A stretch of DNA of 64,000 bases, taken from Colletotrichum lupini (lineage: Eukaryota > Ascomycota > Sordariomycetes > Glomerellales > Glomerellaceae). Location: the NCBI RefSeq assembly GCF_023278565.1, contig NC_064672.1:6634001-6698000 (forward strand), written 5' to 3'. A program made the position numbers and the translations under genes. The notes under the pieces are model-generated. The model made no database searches and was not told the origin of the DNA. It was given only the letters and a program-made list of their open reading frames with translations. The first letter of the stretch is position 1, and each line of letters begins with the position of its first letter. Of this stretch, positions 48,505-59,520 are shown piece by piece.

Positions 48505-48804
48505 AAACTAGGAGGTATGCGTAATATAATTGTCGTAAATAATCCTAACGTAAAACAAGTTTCTATAGCGAAAGATAAGCCTTCTAATGGAGTATCTATA
48601 TAAACCCTGAACATTAATTGATTCATAGCAAAATGAAGGCATTACTTGTCCTGTTTTAAAGTCGCAAAAGGAATTCGCGAAATAATATTGTAGAACGGCG
48701 CCAGAAGCTACATCTTCTGGCCCTCCCATCGAATCTTGACCTGCTCCGGGAAATGAGTGATTCCGTTGAGGCAGGGTATAATGAGAGGACAGAGTGTGCC
48801 ACAC
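48505..48804 (-). other. open stretch next to the LTR, possible 5' part of the split gene
   Basis: Minus-strand frame open for 98 codons, with no ATG at its start (first in-frame ATG gives MGGPEDVASGAV). It ends in TAG 4 bp before the target duplication. No domain recognised. Its frame joins that of the 40554-40988 ORF if the element and one gtaat are removed. Confidence 0.35.
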
Positions 48805-49653
48805 TATCTAATGTGCTTAAAGGAGTGTTGATTATATTAGAGAGTTGGTGTCAGATTATTGAAGTGGAGCAGGCAGTTCGGGGAGGGCGGATGGTTTAGG
48901 AAACCTTCTGGATGTCTTGGCGATGCTACCAAAATGAGGACTGTTTTCGAGGCTGGGTGGAGAGCTAGGTCGGGATGGGTTTATAGGAGAACTACGGCGT
49001 TTTTATATTAGCAGCTCGACTCAGATTCATTCCTTCTGAACAAGGCAGACTTAGTGCGTCAGGTGATGCTGCAATGCTCCTGCAACGTCCTTTTCTTGAC
49101 GACATCCTGCTGGGCTATTGGTTATCAAATGCCGCTCCTTGCAAAATAATTGCTTCGAATGAAAGCCACAAATGCAAGATCTATGTAGTACAACACAAGT
49201 GATACTCTTGGATAAGTGTGCAGCAACTTCTAGAAATGCTGATTGGACAAACCAAGACATCATATGATCTTCCCTGGACTAGATGAGTGACAGTCAGTGC
49301 GGGCAGACCGGCCGCTCAGAACCCCGACCGAGCGTATCATGAGCGAGCTACGACGCCACTGGTGCACGTGTTCACAGAGCCCAGCACTACATACGACCTG
49401 GGTTAAATGTCATAGGCCGTTGCCACTTCCTAGTCGTCTAAAAAACGCACGTAGAAGATGATCGTTTAGAAAACTTGGAAACCCTATATAAGCTTTTGAA
49501 GATATGTCTTATTTGTAACAGATACCCGGTAAGCCTAGAACTATGTTGAACGAATGGTTCTCCGTACCCAGGGTTTTGGTCTACTAAAACTTCCTGGAAG
49601 CTAAGAGACAAAGAATTGCTGTGTACATATTGATGAAGCGGTCCAGTCGGGTT
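48805..49653. other. intergenic
   Basis: Host-like DNA, no gene recognised. Confidence 0.5.
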
Positions 49654-50988
49654 TCAATCCGTGCCATCATCTGACCCTATAGCCAACTCGTCTCTGTGAT
49701 TGTCTGATTCAGGCTCGAAGCTAGAGTCTTTGTTACCTTCAGTCCCGCCAGGTTTGCCCTTCGTCTCCTTCCCGCATACGGGGATACCATGACAGGTACT
49801 GATCTGGGCAGGGTCTGTATTGTATTTGAGTGAGTCTTGAGCGTGAATCTGAAATGCCAAAGTACTAGACCTACTCTGCGGACTTGATGGTTTTCCGGCT
49901 TTCAGTCCGTCGTTGTGTTCCTTCACCCAGCTCTGCTTGACTGGGGCGTTCCTTGGCGATTTGACTACGTAGCATTGATATATGAGATCAAATGAACACA
50001 TTAAAGAGACCAAGTACCCGTTCACTGACCTCGCCGAGCGTATGTACGAACAATCTCGTCCTCGCTGGTAAAAGCGATGCCGCAATTCTTGAAGTGCGTA
50101 GTTGCTAGACCATCTTCAAAGGGATCACTATTGAAGATTGGATCATGGCAGCCTTTGCTCATCTTTGGGCAAGAAAGAATGTAGAAACTTGTGTCGTCAT
50201 TGAGTGTGTAAGAAAAGACAAAGTTCTTGGGGTAGTATACTGTGATTGACGACGTCAAGGTGCATGCTACATTCTTCTGTCTAGAACGTTGGAAGCGCTT
50301 GTTGTTCTGTTTCTTCAATATAAGCTTCTGACGGCCGCTCTTGGGAATCGTTCTTTGGAGCGGCTTCTTGGTCGATGACGCAGGGGATGACCTATGTGTC
50401 TGTGTATCTTCCAAGTTCTCAAGGCTATGATTCCGCCTGCGTCCCTTATTCAAGTCTAGACGGTCATGACTAGGCACTTGGGGGGAAGGATTCCGAGATT
50501 CCAAGTGAGGCTCTGTGGTCTTTTCAGTCTTTTCTGAAGAAAGCCCGTCTGATGACTATCTTGATTGTGAGTGGTATGAAGGGGAGAACAGGCCAAAGAG
50601 TCTGATTAAATACCACTATCGAAGTTTCACTAGGCTGACGAAGTTCAGGCGGTGTAGTGAACATCGGTCGCTTTGAGGGGGCATACTCCAAGGCAGAGAA
50701 GAAAAGCCCTTGACTCTGTTCGAGAGAGAAATTGCTGACGTTGCAGAGAAAGGTTCTCTCAATTTGAGCAACGATAGACCCTTTCTCATCAGAGGGAAAT
50801 CGGCTTGGCGTTTCGGACACGAGTTTATCCCGCATTCTTTCCCTGAAGGTTTCGTATTGATTGACGAGCTTTTTCATTCCCCGATTCAGTTCCCCCTCGA
50901 GGTGAGTGTTGTAGTGTTGTGTCAGCTTTTGAACATATTCTGCGGCGTTCCGAGAGATTGAAGGTGTCATCGGCAGGTCAGCATCCAT
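49654..50988 (-). CDS. unrecognised 403-aa protein with coiled-coil N-terminus and possible zinc motif
   Basis: Three exons, 50988-50614, 50555-50030 and 49964-49654, with closing phases and 58- and 65-nt introns. Residues 15-60 are helical and charged (coiled-coil-like). Residues 145-220 are basic and disordered (KKPLQRTIPKSGRQK, RQKN), a possible nuclear signal. Residues 250-285 hold FYILSCP...GCHD...TTHFKNCGI, a C-x6-C-x17-H-x3-C arrangement followed by EDEIVRTYA. This resembles a putative zinc-binding module I have seen in fungal proteins of unknown function. The C-terminal 100 residues are polar and disordered. It diverges from the Hsp70-like gene at 51781 with 792 bp between start codons. 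Could be a DNA- or chromatin-associated factor, by inference only. Confidence 0.75.
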
Positions 50989-51780
50989 GATGAATAGGCA
51001 GGTTTTGTCTTACGACGGGTGGCGAAGAGGATGTACTGATAGGGGCAAGACCTGCGAGGTGTTTGTCTTGCGACACATTTAGGAAGGGTTTGGAAACTCA
51101 AAGTGCAGATGATATAAGTACCTTAAGATCAGACAAGCAAGAATTAAGGCTTGCCTTAACTTTTCTTGTGTTTGCACCTCACTACACGCAACCGATATTG
51201 ATAATGCAGCCCGCCGCGCGCAAACAAATGTCGTCAATGAATTTTCAGGGCATTTGCTTATTTTCGCGAGAAGGCAAGCAAACATGTCGTAAGCAGATAA
51301 GACCAAAGAGAAAACAATAGCTGCAAGGACGTTCCTCACTAATGATCTCGAGACTTCGAAAGCGCTTACGCCATGCAATTTTGCGTGCAAACATTTAATC
51401 TGTTTGTCTCAAATTAGGACTCCCTTATAGTCTATGCTGCTGATCCCAAGGGAAACAATCAAAAGCTTTGCTGCATTGTCTTGCAAACATGACAAGTTCT
51501 CAATGTTTTCTGCTGGTCCCTCTAATTCTCACAATGAATCCTTCATCAGAAACTATCATATATATCCATATTCAATTGCACAATTGCAAGCTTTGACATC
51601 GCAGTGCTGATTCGAACTATATTGCTTGATATGCTACACTCTTAACTTTTCTCCACTTTAGAGACCTCAACAGTTAACTCAGATCACATCAACCTCCCTT
51701 CGTTTCTGATCCAGCATTTGGATTCACACTTTCTATCGTAAAGTTTCCAAATATCGGACGATTGTATCCTCTATGACGAT
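50989..51780. other. divergent promoter region
   Basis: Lies between the start codons of the 403-aa protein and Hsp70-like copy B; probably carries both promoters. No TATA or repeats stand out. Confidence 0.5.
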
Positions 51781-54419
51781 ATGGAATCTCCAGAGATTCA
51801 TTCAGCGTAGGTGACAAGAGCTCTTGTCCTAAACTACCGAACGAATACGTATGAGATTGTGACTACTTTCCATACCTCTGACAAGATGATCACAGGATAT
51901 TGGGCTGGGATTGGGGCAGCACCGCAATCAGAGTCAGTCTACTCACTTTCCAAGGTAGAGAGCGGATTCTACAAGATATATTCAACACAGGATCTCATCC
52001 TGGGCACGATGAGCGATACCAAAAGGGTGCCTTCAACTCGGCTCTGTATCTAGACGGAAAGGGCGATGTGTACCTTGGTGAAAGAATGGACGATAGTCGA
52101 ATTCCTACCCCCTCGAAGGAACTTTTCAGCAGCAATTCCGCCGCCATCAATAGTTTCAAGGCTATCAATAAGAATCTGAACAGGGGGGGAATCAGGAGCT
52201 CCCAAGAGCTCATTGACGAGGGAATGGACGCCATCGCCAGAGCTGTTCTTCAGCAAGTACAAAGTTACTGTCAAGGAGGGTATTTGCACGGTCGTGTGCT
52301 CAGCGAGGTCAAGATCCTTCGGGTTGGGCTGTCCTACCCAGCATTCTGGGGGCACGAGGAGCGAACCTTCTACGAAGACATCATTAGGAGAGTCATGTCT
52401 GATTTCCCTGATATTTTTACGACCGACACAGACGTGGACTTCCACGTGGAAAGTCTAGCTTCAGCACATAACTTATTCTGGAACCAACGCCTTCACAATG
52501 AGATTCTTCGAATATCCGACAAACCTGCACTTTTAGTCTTCTTGGACTTTGGCGGCTACACTTTGGTAAGAATGTAGACACCTTGCTCCCCACATCCGAA
52601 GCCGCGCCCGGTATGAGATGATACTGACAAACATCCATCAGAACGGCTGCATGTTTACTGTTGTACAGGGCAAGAAACAGGTGTTTAGCTACTATAGAGT
52701 TGGCGACACATTCTGTAAGTCGGTACTTCGATTGTCTCTGTTTGTGCTGCTGTGGAACAGCCGTGGCTAAATCTTGTTCGCCCAGGCACAAGGGGCGACA
52801 CTGAACTGTGGGAGCAAGCCTTCGGGAAATTTGCAATAGAATACTTGGAAAAGAAGCTGAAATCCAAGTTACCTCCAAGAGAGCGGACGCAGCTTCTTCA
52901 AAACTTTCATCTGCATATCAAGAAGTTACGCTCGGACAAGATCAAGGAGATGTCGCTGCATGTCACAGATCCGCAGAATGCAAGGAGATCGCTGACGGTG
53001 TATCTTTCGGAAGAAGAAGCCGAGGGCTGCTTTTTGGATGGGATGAAACGACCCATCGAGTTGGCAAAGGAGAAAATTGCTGAGGCGGCAACTCTCAGCA
53101 ACAGGGTACGAGTTGTAGTTTCCGGCGGAAGCGGCAAAAGCTCCATCGTCCAGGCCTACATCTGGGAGGCGTGCAGGAAGGCCAAAATCGATGATCCCTT
53201 CTTTTTCCACGAAAATGCGGGAGATAAGGAGTAATGATAGCTGTTCCAGAGCTTCTCTCAAACGTCATATTTGCTGACTTACGCTGTAGTTCATGGAATA
53301 TCTCCAAAGGAGCGGCAATTGCCACGGCGACTACCATGACGGGCCGTGAGTTCATGAAAAGAGGGGCAGCATTCGGAATCCAAGTTGGGCACTTGAAGAA
53401 TGATGGTGGCTCGGCATGGAAGAGAAATCAGTCAGCCGTCGCGAAACAGGCAATCTTTTGGCAAGAAGAGATCGAAGCCACCGCTGATGCAGTATGTCCA
53501 AATTTACTTTGTCAGATGTCATTGATGCAGAGCTTCGAGTTGTGACTGAAAGTATTTCACTTGTCTCTACTGGGGATTGAAGGCTGATATATTTGCTATA
53601 CAGACGAAGTCTTATCCTTTCACAATATGGTGTTCTGGGAAGAAATGGCTCAAGATCGTGTGTGATCCGTTCTTACAAGTCTCAGAACGCAGAGAGGAGC
53701 TTACGGCATCACTGAGCTACGATGTCCTCGAGCTCCCTCCACCCAAAAGAGGCTACTGGCGTTTCACTCATTCAATTGCCTACGACGGTGATGCCATGAT
53801 CCTTTCGCTGCAAAGAGACTATTTGGGGACCAGCAAAAAGGCACGTACAGTCATGAGATCTGAGGCTCCTTTCTCCTGTCCCATGTATTTTGAAAATTCT
53901 TCAAATTGTTTCTTGCTCGACACGGATGTGGATGATGAAGGTCGTGGTCTTCGACTCAGTGAAGAGGGAACGCTTACATCCTGCACTGTGGACTCCGTGA
54001 AGGAACAGCTGAGAGGCCTGAAGAGAATCACACAGAACCATCGTCCGCCTCGCAAACGCCAAATACAGGTATCGGAAACGTCGCCACGGACGAAGAGGCG
54101 ACAACCCGGATGGAAGCCCACTGGTCATCTCCGTGCTTTTCGACCACCTTCAGCGGCAAGCTGCGATTCATCACAGGGGCAAAACGAAAGAATCTCAGGT
54201 GCACAGATTACAGTTATTGGTAACACCCATGATAGCAGTTCTGATTCCGATTACGAGCCTATCAGTCATCCAGGGACGCCTCCAACAAGATCGATGGAGA
54301 CAAGAAGTAGCTCATTACGAGAACGAGGCGAGCACACCCCGTCGTCACTCGAATTGGGAACCGAGTATTCGCTAGCCCCTTCAGAGGATGACAGTGACGA
54401 TGTTAATCTTGCCTTTTAA
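51781..54419 (+). CDS. Hsp70-like ATPase (actin-like ATPase fold), copy B
   Basis: Six exons: 51781-51806, 51896-52565, 52642-52714, 52786-53230, 53290-53491 and 53604-54419, giving 743 aa. Motifs: ILGWDWGSTAIR (D14), FLDFGGYT (D226) and VSGGSGKS (368-375), then SWNISKGAAIA. The phosphate-1 loop has Trp where copy A has Ile before the Asp. Exon phases and the 73-nt third exon are the same as copy A, so the two arose by duplication. The last exon matches in its first ~130 residues (WLKIVCDP, YDVLELPPP), then becomes a Ser/Pro/acid-rich disordered tail ending DDSDDVNLAF, different from copy A's Q-rich basic tail. No EEVD. The last acceptor may instead be 53582, adding 7 residues. Likely cytosolic or nuclear; client unknown. 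Confidence 0.88.
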
Positions 54420-55394
54420 TATTTCGGGTTAAGTGACAGCCTTTGAACAACTGCGATATTCAGCGTTTTCCCTACGGCATCTTTTCTGAACGGCGCTTAA
54501 TCCGCGGATTGGACTGAGAGGAGGGAAAGAAAGTTTGCTAGCTAATACAATCATTTTATTCTTACTCAATATTGCTTCCGCCTATAATCTCCTAAGTATT
54601 TAGGCTTCTTGGAGTGTGCCTCCCACAAGGAAAGGAATTGGGGGTGTTGCCGCAAGTAAAGTACTGGGGGCTAAATTGAATTGAGGTCGATGTACAAGGG
54701 ATGCTGCAGTAGTAAAAGCGGTAAAAGCGAACTTACTGCCATCTAAATTAATATTTTATTCTATGTCCCAGTCGCAGGCTTGAAATTCACTGTTTATGGA
54801 ACGTGATACAAGCAATAAGGCTTATTCTTCATGTTGTAGAGGCCATTTTCACACGTAGAGGAACCGGTACAAAGCGCAACACAGGGCCCGTCCGCGTTGT
54901 GTTACGGCACATACAGACTGACAAATACATTAAACATCCTGAAAAGGCCTCAAATATTTACTATTTTCGCTGTAAATGGAGCTGTGTAGGGGGTGCGCCT
55001 GGCAACATCGGTACAAGCTGTGATAATTGGTGGCTTCAATAGGGGCGCACGTGTGAGAGCAATCACTTGCATGATATGCAGCATTGCCACTTGCCTAGCC
55101 TATGGATATTTATGCTTATTATTTTACTCTTGGTATTGAGAACAAATACGACGGTTGGTCTTGCAGGTCACTCGCGAAGCCTTCGATAATGGATGGTAGC
55201 GAGGAAATTTAAAACGGCAATCTTCTGGATCTGAATTCTAAGTAGGCTGTTGTAGTGTCTATATGTGGAGGATGCGATATCAAATGCGATTTTTGGTTGG
55301 GCACTAGCATAACTGTTGGTAGAAGTATTGATGGCCTTTTATGCCGTATCGAGGTACGTAAATGAGGCATGGATATCAAAGCCAAACACTGTCT
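54420..55394. other. intergenic between convergent genes
   Basis: 3' flanks of Hsp70-like copy B and the MFS gene. No gene or repeat recognised. Confidence 0.55.
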
Positions 55395-57380
55395 CTAGTC
55401 ATCCACGGACTTCAAGTCTCGCCTCATTCTCCACTTTGGCCCGACCCTCATTTCTATATACATGAGGGGTAGGAGTAGAGCACAAACGCCACCAAGTAGA
55501 ACGTAACTCCAACTGATGCGCAAGGCAGCCGTCATCCTGTCGATGAGACCCACCAAGAGGGCTGCCAGTAAGCAGCGTACGAGGTTCGTCTGTGACAACA
55601 TTAGCATTTCCAAGTTCTGGCATAGTTCTTCAGAGCAAGTTACTTACACATGCTGTCGCAGCCGAGCTCCTAGTTTGTAGAATATCGATCATCAGAGTCA
55701 TGGTTGTGTTGAGAATAGCAATCGATGTATACCCCACTAGAAGCGTCAGCTGTGGGATCGCGACTTTATCAAGGACATGCAGCTCATGAGGTTAACTTAC
55801 AGACAATCTGAAGGACGAGAGGAACAGCGATATGAACCCCTCGGTCGACGCAAAAGCCCCATGCTATGACAGCTCCGGAGAAAAGAACCAGTAACACGGG
55901 CATGGTCCTTAAACGTGCATACTCCTTAGGGAACAAGATAGCGCCATCGGATTCCTCAACCTTTTTCTTAATACGAGCATAATCCCAATCGAGGAACTTG
56001 CCGGTGAGAGTGCTGCCAACGATCATGCCGAATCCCGTGGGCAGGTAGCACAGACCGAGGGCGGTTTCGGACAACCAAGGATAGACTTTAGCAAAAGAAG
56101 AGGCAACCGTCGTGACAACGGTGTTGTTGACTGCGTAAACGACGCCCGTGAATGTGAGGGTTATAGCGACGTCGGGATATACGAGGATGACAAAAGGGTT
56201 GATTGATCGTTTGACGCCGGGCTTGTTGCCCTGGATCTTATTCTTCCTTCGAGATCTACCTACTACGGGTAGAAGAGGGGTGTATACTCCACCAAGAGAG
56301 ACACTTCCGTTGCCGACGAGGTTGCGAAGAGTCTCCGGGAGGAACCTATAGAGATGGGTAGCCGTCAGCGCACGGTCTCGAGGAAGAAAAGAAGGGCGAG
56401 GGTTTGTTTCATTAACAAGGCGTGACTTACAAAAGGATGAAGAGAAGGCAGCAAACAGCCATGATGACCTGGAACCAGAAAATGGAGCGCCAGCCAAGTT
56501 TATCAGAAAGTGCACCACCAATCGCCGGAGCAATACAGGGTGAAAGCTGATAGTGTTAGTACCATGATAAAGTAAGGTACCTTTCGCAAAGCTCCAATAG
56601 CTGGCCAAACGTACCATAGGGCCCAGATTGAACGTGCCGAAGAATCCTCCCCTCTCCTCGGGAGTCGAAATGTCCCCGATGACACCCGCACCTGATAATC
56701 AATTGATTAGCGTCGCACATAGGGTGATATGAAGAAAAGGAGGTGTTACCAAGAGCGATTGTGCTAGCGCAACCTGCAGCCTGCAAGCATCGGAGGACGA
56801 TCAAGAGCCAGAAAGCGTCTGTAGGAATTACGGCTATTCCTATACACGCTCCGATCAAAATGGTCAAGCAGACTAGGAAGACTGGCCTCCTCCCGTAGCG
56901 GTCGGAGAGGGGTCCCCATAGCATCGGAGCTATTCAGGTATAAGTGTTAGGTCGTATTCATTCACTGAATAGCTGGTAGGGTGGATATCATGGGGCAATT
57001 TTTTGCAGGTCGTCTTTTACTTACACACGCCCTGAGTCGCCAGAAAGGCTGTCACTGTCAAGTTCAGAAGCTCGACAGACTTGCCGAATGCTTCTGATAG
57101 CTTCGGGATAGCAGGTAGGTAAATGTTTGCCGGCAGCGGGCTACGCCGAATGTCAGGGTAGGCAGTGTGAGGCACGGAAAACCCATACTTACCTATAGAA
57201 TCCCGCGACGGCGACCATTGCGACAATGAACCACTTCTCTGTGCGAGAAAAGATGCTATAGGGCTCCGTTGGTGCATTCCCTTCCAGCGGAAGCACGAGG
57301 TTCTCCTGTCCGGGTTGGGGGTTCGAAGCAGCCGCAACGCCGGTCTCGGCACCGGGGCCATCAGTTTTAGGTTCACCCAT
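55395..57380 (-). CDS. MFS drug:H+ antiporter, DHA1 family
   Basis: Eight exons: 57380-57193, 57140-57025, 56929-56750, 56691-56615, 56546-56431, 56345-55801, 55736-55648 and 55589-55395, giving 501 aa with all phases closing. After a ~45-residue polar N-terminus, helix 1 (WFIVAMVAVAGFYS) leads to PLPANIYLPAIPKL, typical of DHA1 (QDR/AQR1/DTR1-like) exporters. Motif A GPLSDRYGRRP lies between helices 2 and 3. Motif C-like GAGVIGDISTPEERGGFFG follows helix 4, and FLPETLR ends the first half. The central loop is basic (SRRKNKIQ), and the second half begins with the VYPDVAITLTF segment. Twelve transmembrane segments are expected. Likely a plasma-membrane exporter of drugs, metabolites or small acids; substrate not inferable. 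No biosynthetic cluster is adjacent. Confidence 0.92.
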
Positions 57381-58679
57381 CGTGGGGCGCAAGTCGGAGG
57401 CCGCAGATCGGGGAAGTGGAGGCCGTGATTGAACCGTCCGGACGGCTCAATGGACTTGTGGTTCTCTTGGCGGAGGGAAAGATTGAGAATAAAAGGAAGA
57501 AATGCCCCTTGCGTTCCCCCTGCTGGCGAAATACTCATACCACCTCGGCCTACGAAAAATCTTGACCGATGACATTTTGGACCCCACGCAGACCCAGAAA
57601 TCGGCCAAAATATTTCGGCGCCGGTTTCGGAAAAGGCGAACAGCGGCGGGTCTGCCGCGGCACGGTCATCCGAGAAGTCAGAGGGGCCAGTCCCCGTTTC
57701 TTAGGCTATGGACGGTTCGCATTAGTTAGCCTGGGCAGTCATTGATGTAATCTATTGCTAGGCCTGCTAGGTAAGCGGACTGGCACATTGGCAGAGAGGC
57801 TCTTGAACGGTGGATCTGTGTGGGTTCGGCTCGTGGGGACTTCAGGGCCGGCTTGCGGTGATGTTTCCGGCGCATATCCGGGGTGCCAAGTTTCAAGGTT
57901 AGTGATAGGCTACCATGGGCTCGTGGCCGCTAGGAGGTCCGATATATCGGAGGCTAGGACCTTGAGATATTTGACAATGTCTTTTGCGTGTTTTTCATCT
58001 TGTCCAGAGATGCGAGGTGCGGCTTCTAAGGACCGAGGCTGATGGCTTCTTAGCGACCGGCTCCCACTTGGAACACTTTGGCGAAGAAAACCTTCACCTC
58101 TACATGTAGTTTGTCCAAGTCAATCATATGGCTGTCATTATCAAGCCCCTGCGCGATCGGGTTCAACACCACCTTTATGCAATGATAGACTTGGCCTTCA
58201 AGGATGACCAAAAGACCTGTCGGCTTTGACCTCGTCAAAAAGTGACGACCATCTTGCACAACCTCTAATCCACGACCATCACAAGTATGATCGAGCTTTC
58301 ATAGCAGAATGGGCTCAATGGAATGATTTCTCCAGAGTCATCCTCTCGCCACAACGAAGCGCGATACGGAGAGCGAAGTTTCTATCCTAGATGCGCAGAG
58401 AGGAGAGTGAAAGAGCTGCAAAGGCATCCCTTATCGTCGAGTCACATTCGGCCGGAACACTTAAGTGCGAGGCGCCGGCCTGATTCTCGTGGACTAGCTT
58501 GTCATTAAGAAGACAGTCAATGTCTTGACCTCGTGGTGGTGATGAACGCGAACATGCTCCTGTGAGTGCCTATCTAACAGGGCGTTATCCTAAACTCGTC
58601 TTTCTAGCGACGCGAAGAGTTTATCGGTGACATAGGAGGTAGATTCACCTTCGAGATGCGAGGCGCAACGTCCGGGCTT
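57381..58679. other. promoter side of the MFS gene; decayed 5' part of permease may lie here
   Basis: No intact gene. The N-terminal third expected for the permease pseudogene at 58680 was not recognisable. Confidence 0.5.
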
Positions 58680-59520
58680 GCTGTGAGGGACTCGGCTTTA
58701 GCTATCACGTTCTTTGCGCTTCTGACGACGACCTAACCAGCCTGCTAAGGAACAAGCGACGGCTGAGTATCTCCTGGTACACCTATGCAGATCACCCTGT
58801 TCATGCGATCCTCCTCATAATCCTCAGCGCAGCTATTTAAGGAACAGTACCCAGCGCGCCTCGATTCGAAACTGTCTACGAGAACCAAACAGTCCACAGG
58901 GTGATATCAGCTATGGTCGGTCCAGCAGGAGGTCTCAGTAAGTTCGAAAGCATAGTCCTCTCATCCACGCTCTTCGGTAACATCGCAGCAATGGGGTACA
59001 CCATAACCATCAACTTCCAGCTCCTCCTCTCATACTTTTCCCGAAGGTCCGCAAATATCTCTTACGACGCGTATGCGCCGATGATGACATCGGTGGCAAG
59101 TCTCGTTGAAATTCGTGACACCGCAGATTTCATTGAGAGTCTGGAGACCTTCGTCCCTCTCATTAGGTATTGGTCTGTGGCATCCCTCAATGTGAACCGT
59201 GGACCGTGGACTGTGGTGCTCGTCGACGACCTCTGGTTCTGTGGCGTCAACTGCGCGAGGTAGGATCCAGACTCCTGGGACAACGCCGCGAGGCTGCCGC
59301 GAAGCGTGGCTGCGTTTGGTCGTGCTTCTCTTGCCTCGGCGTCCTCGTTCCCTGCATGGCGCAAATGTGGTGGATCGGGCCGACCGTCGAGACGGCCGGG
59401 GATTTTGGAATTGAGCTGGCGTTTGTGATGTTTGGTTTGCTGCATTTGGCGATTGGATCTTTGGAAAGGAGATTTTCAGGGCGACGAAGAATACCTCTGG
59501 ACAGTCGAGATGAATGGGCC
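58680..59520 (+). pseudogene. NCS1 purine/cytosine permease remnant (FCY2-like)
   Basis: Successive family motifs occur in different frames. ISWYTYAD with SAA and a stop lies near 58770-58840. MVGPAGGLSKFESIVLSSTLFGNIA then YTITINFQLLL (58913-59030) corresponds to the conserved GGFGKF...LS..GNIA..YS..LN.Q region. DTADFIESLETFVPLIRYWSVA (59118-59186) matches the YD.LTNFLGLIGYW segment. VPCMAQMWWIGPTVETAGDFGIELAFV (59350-59430), in the next frame, matches the VPCM.Q.W..GPIA...GDIG.E.AF signature. At least one frameshift (about 59190-59330) and an in-frame stop near 58836 break it. NCS1 permeases import cytosine, purines or related compounds. The N-terminal half is missing or too decayed to see. 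Confidence 0.72.
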
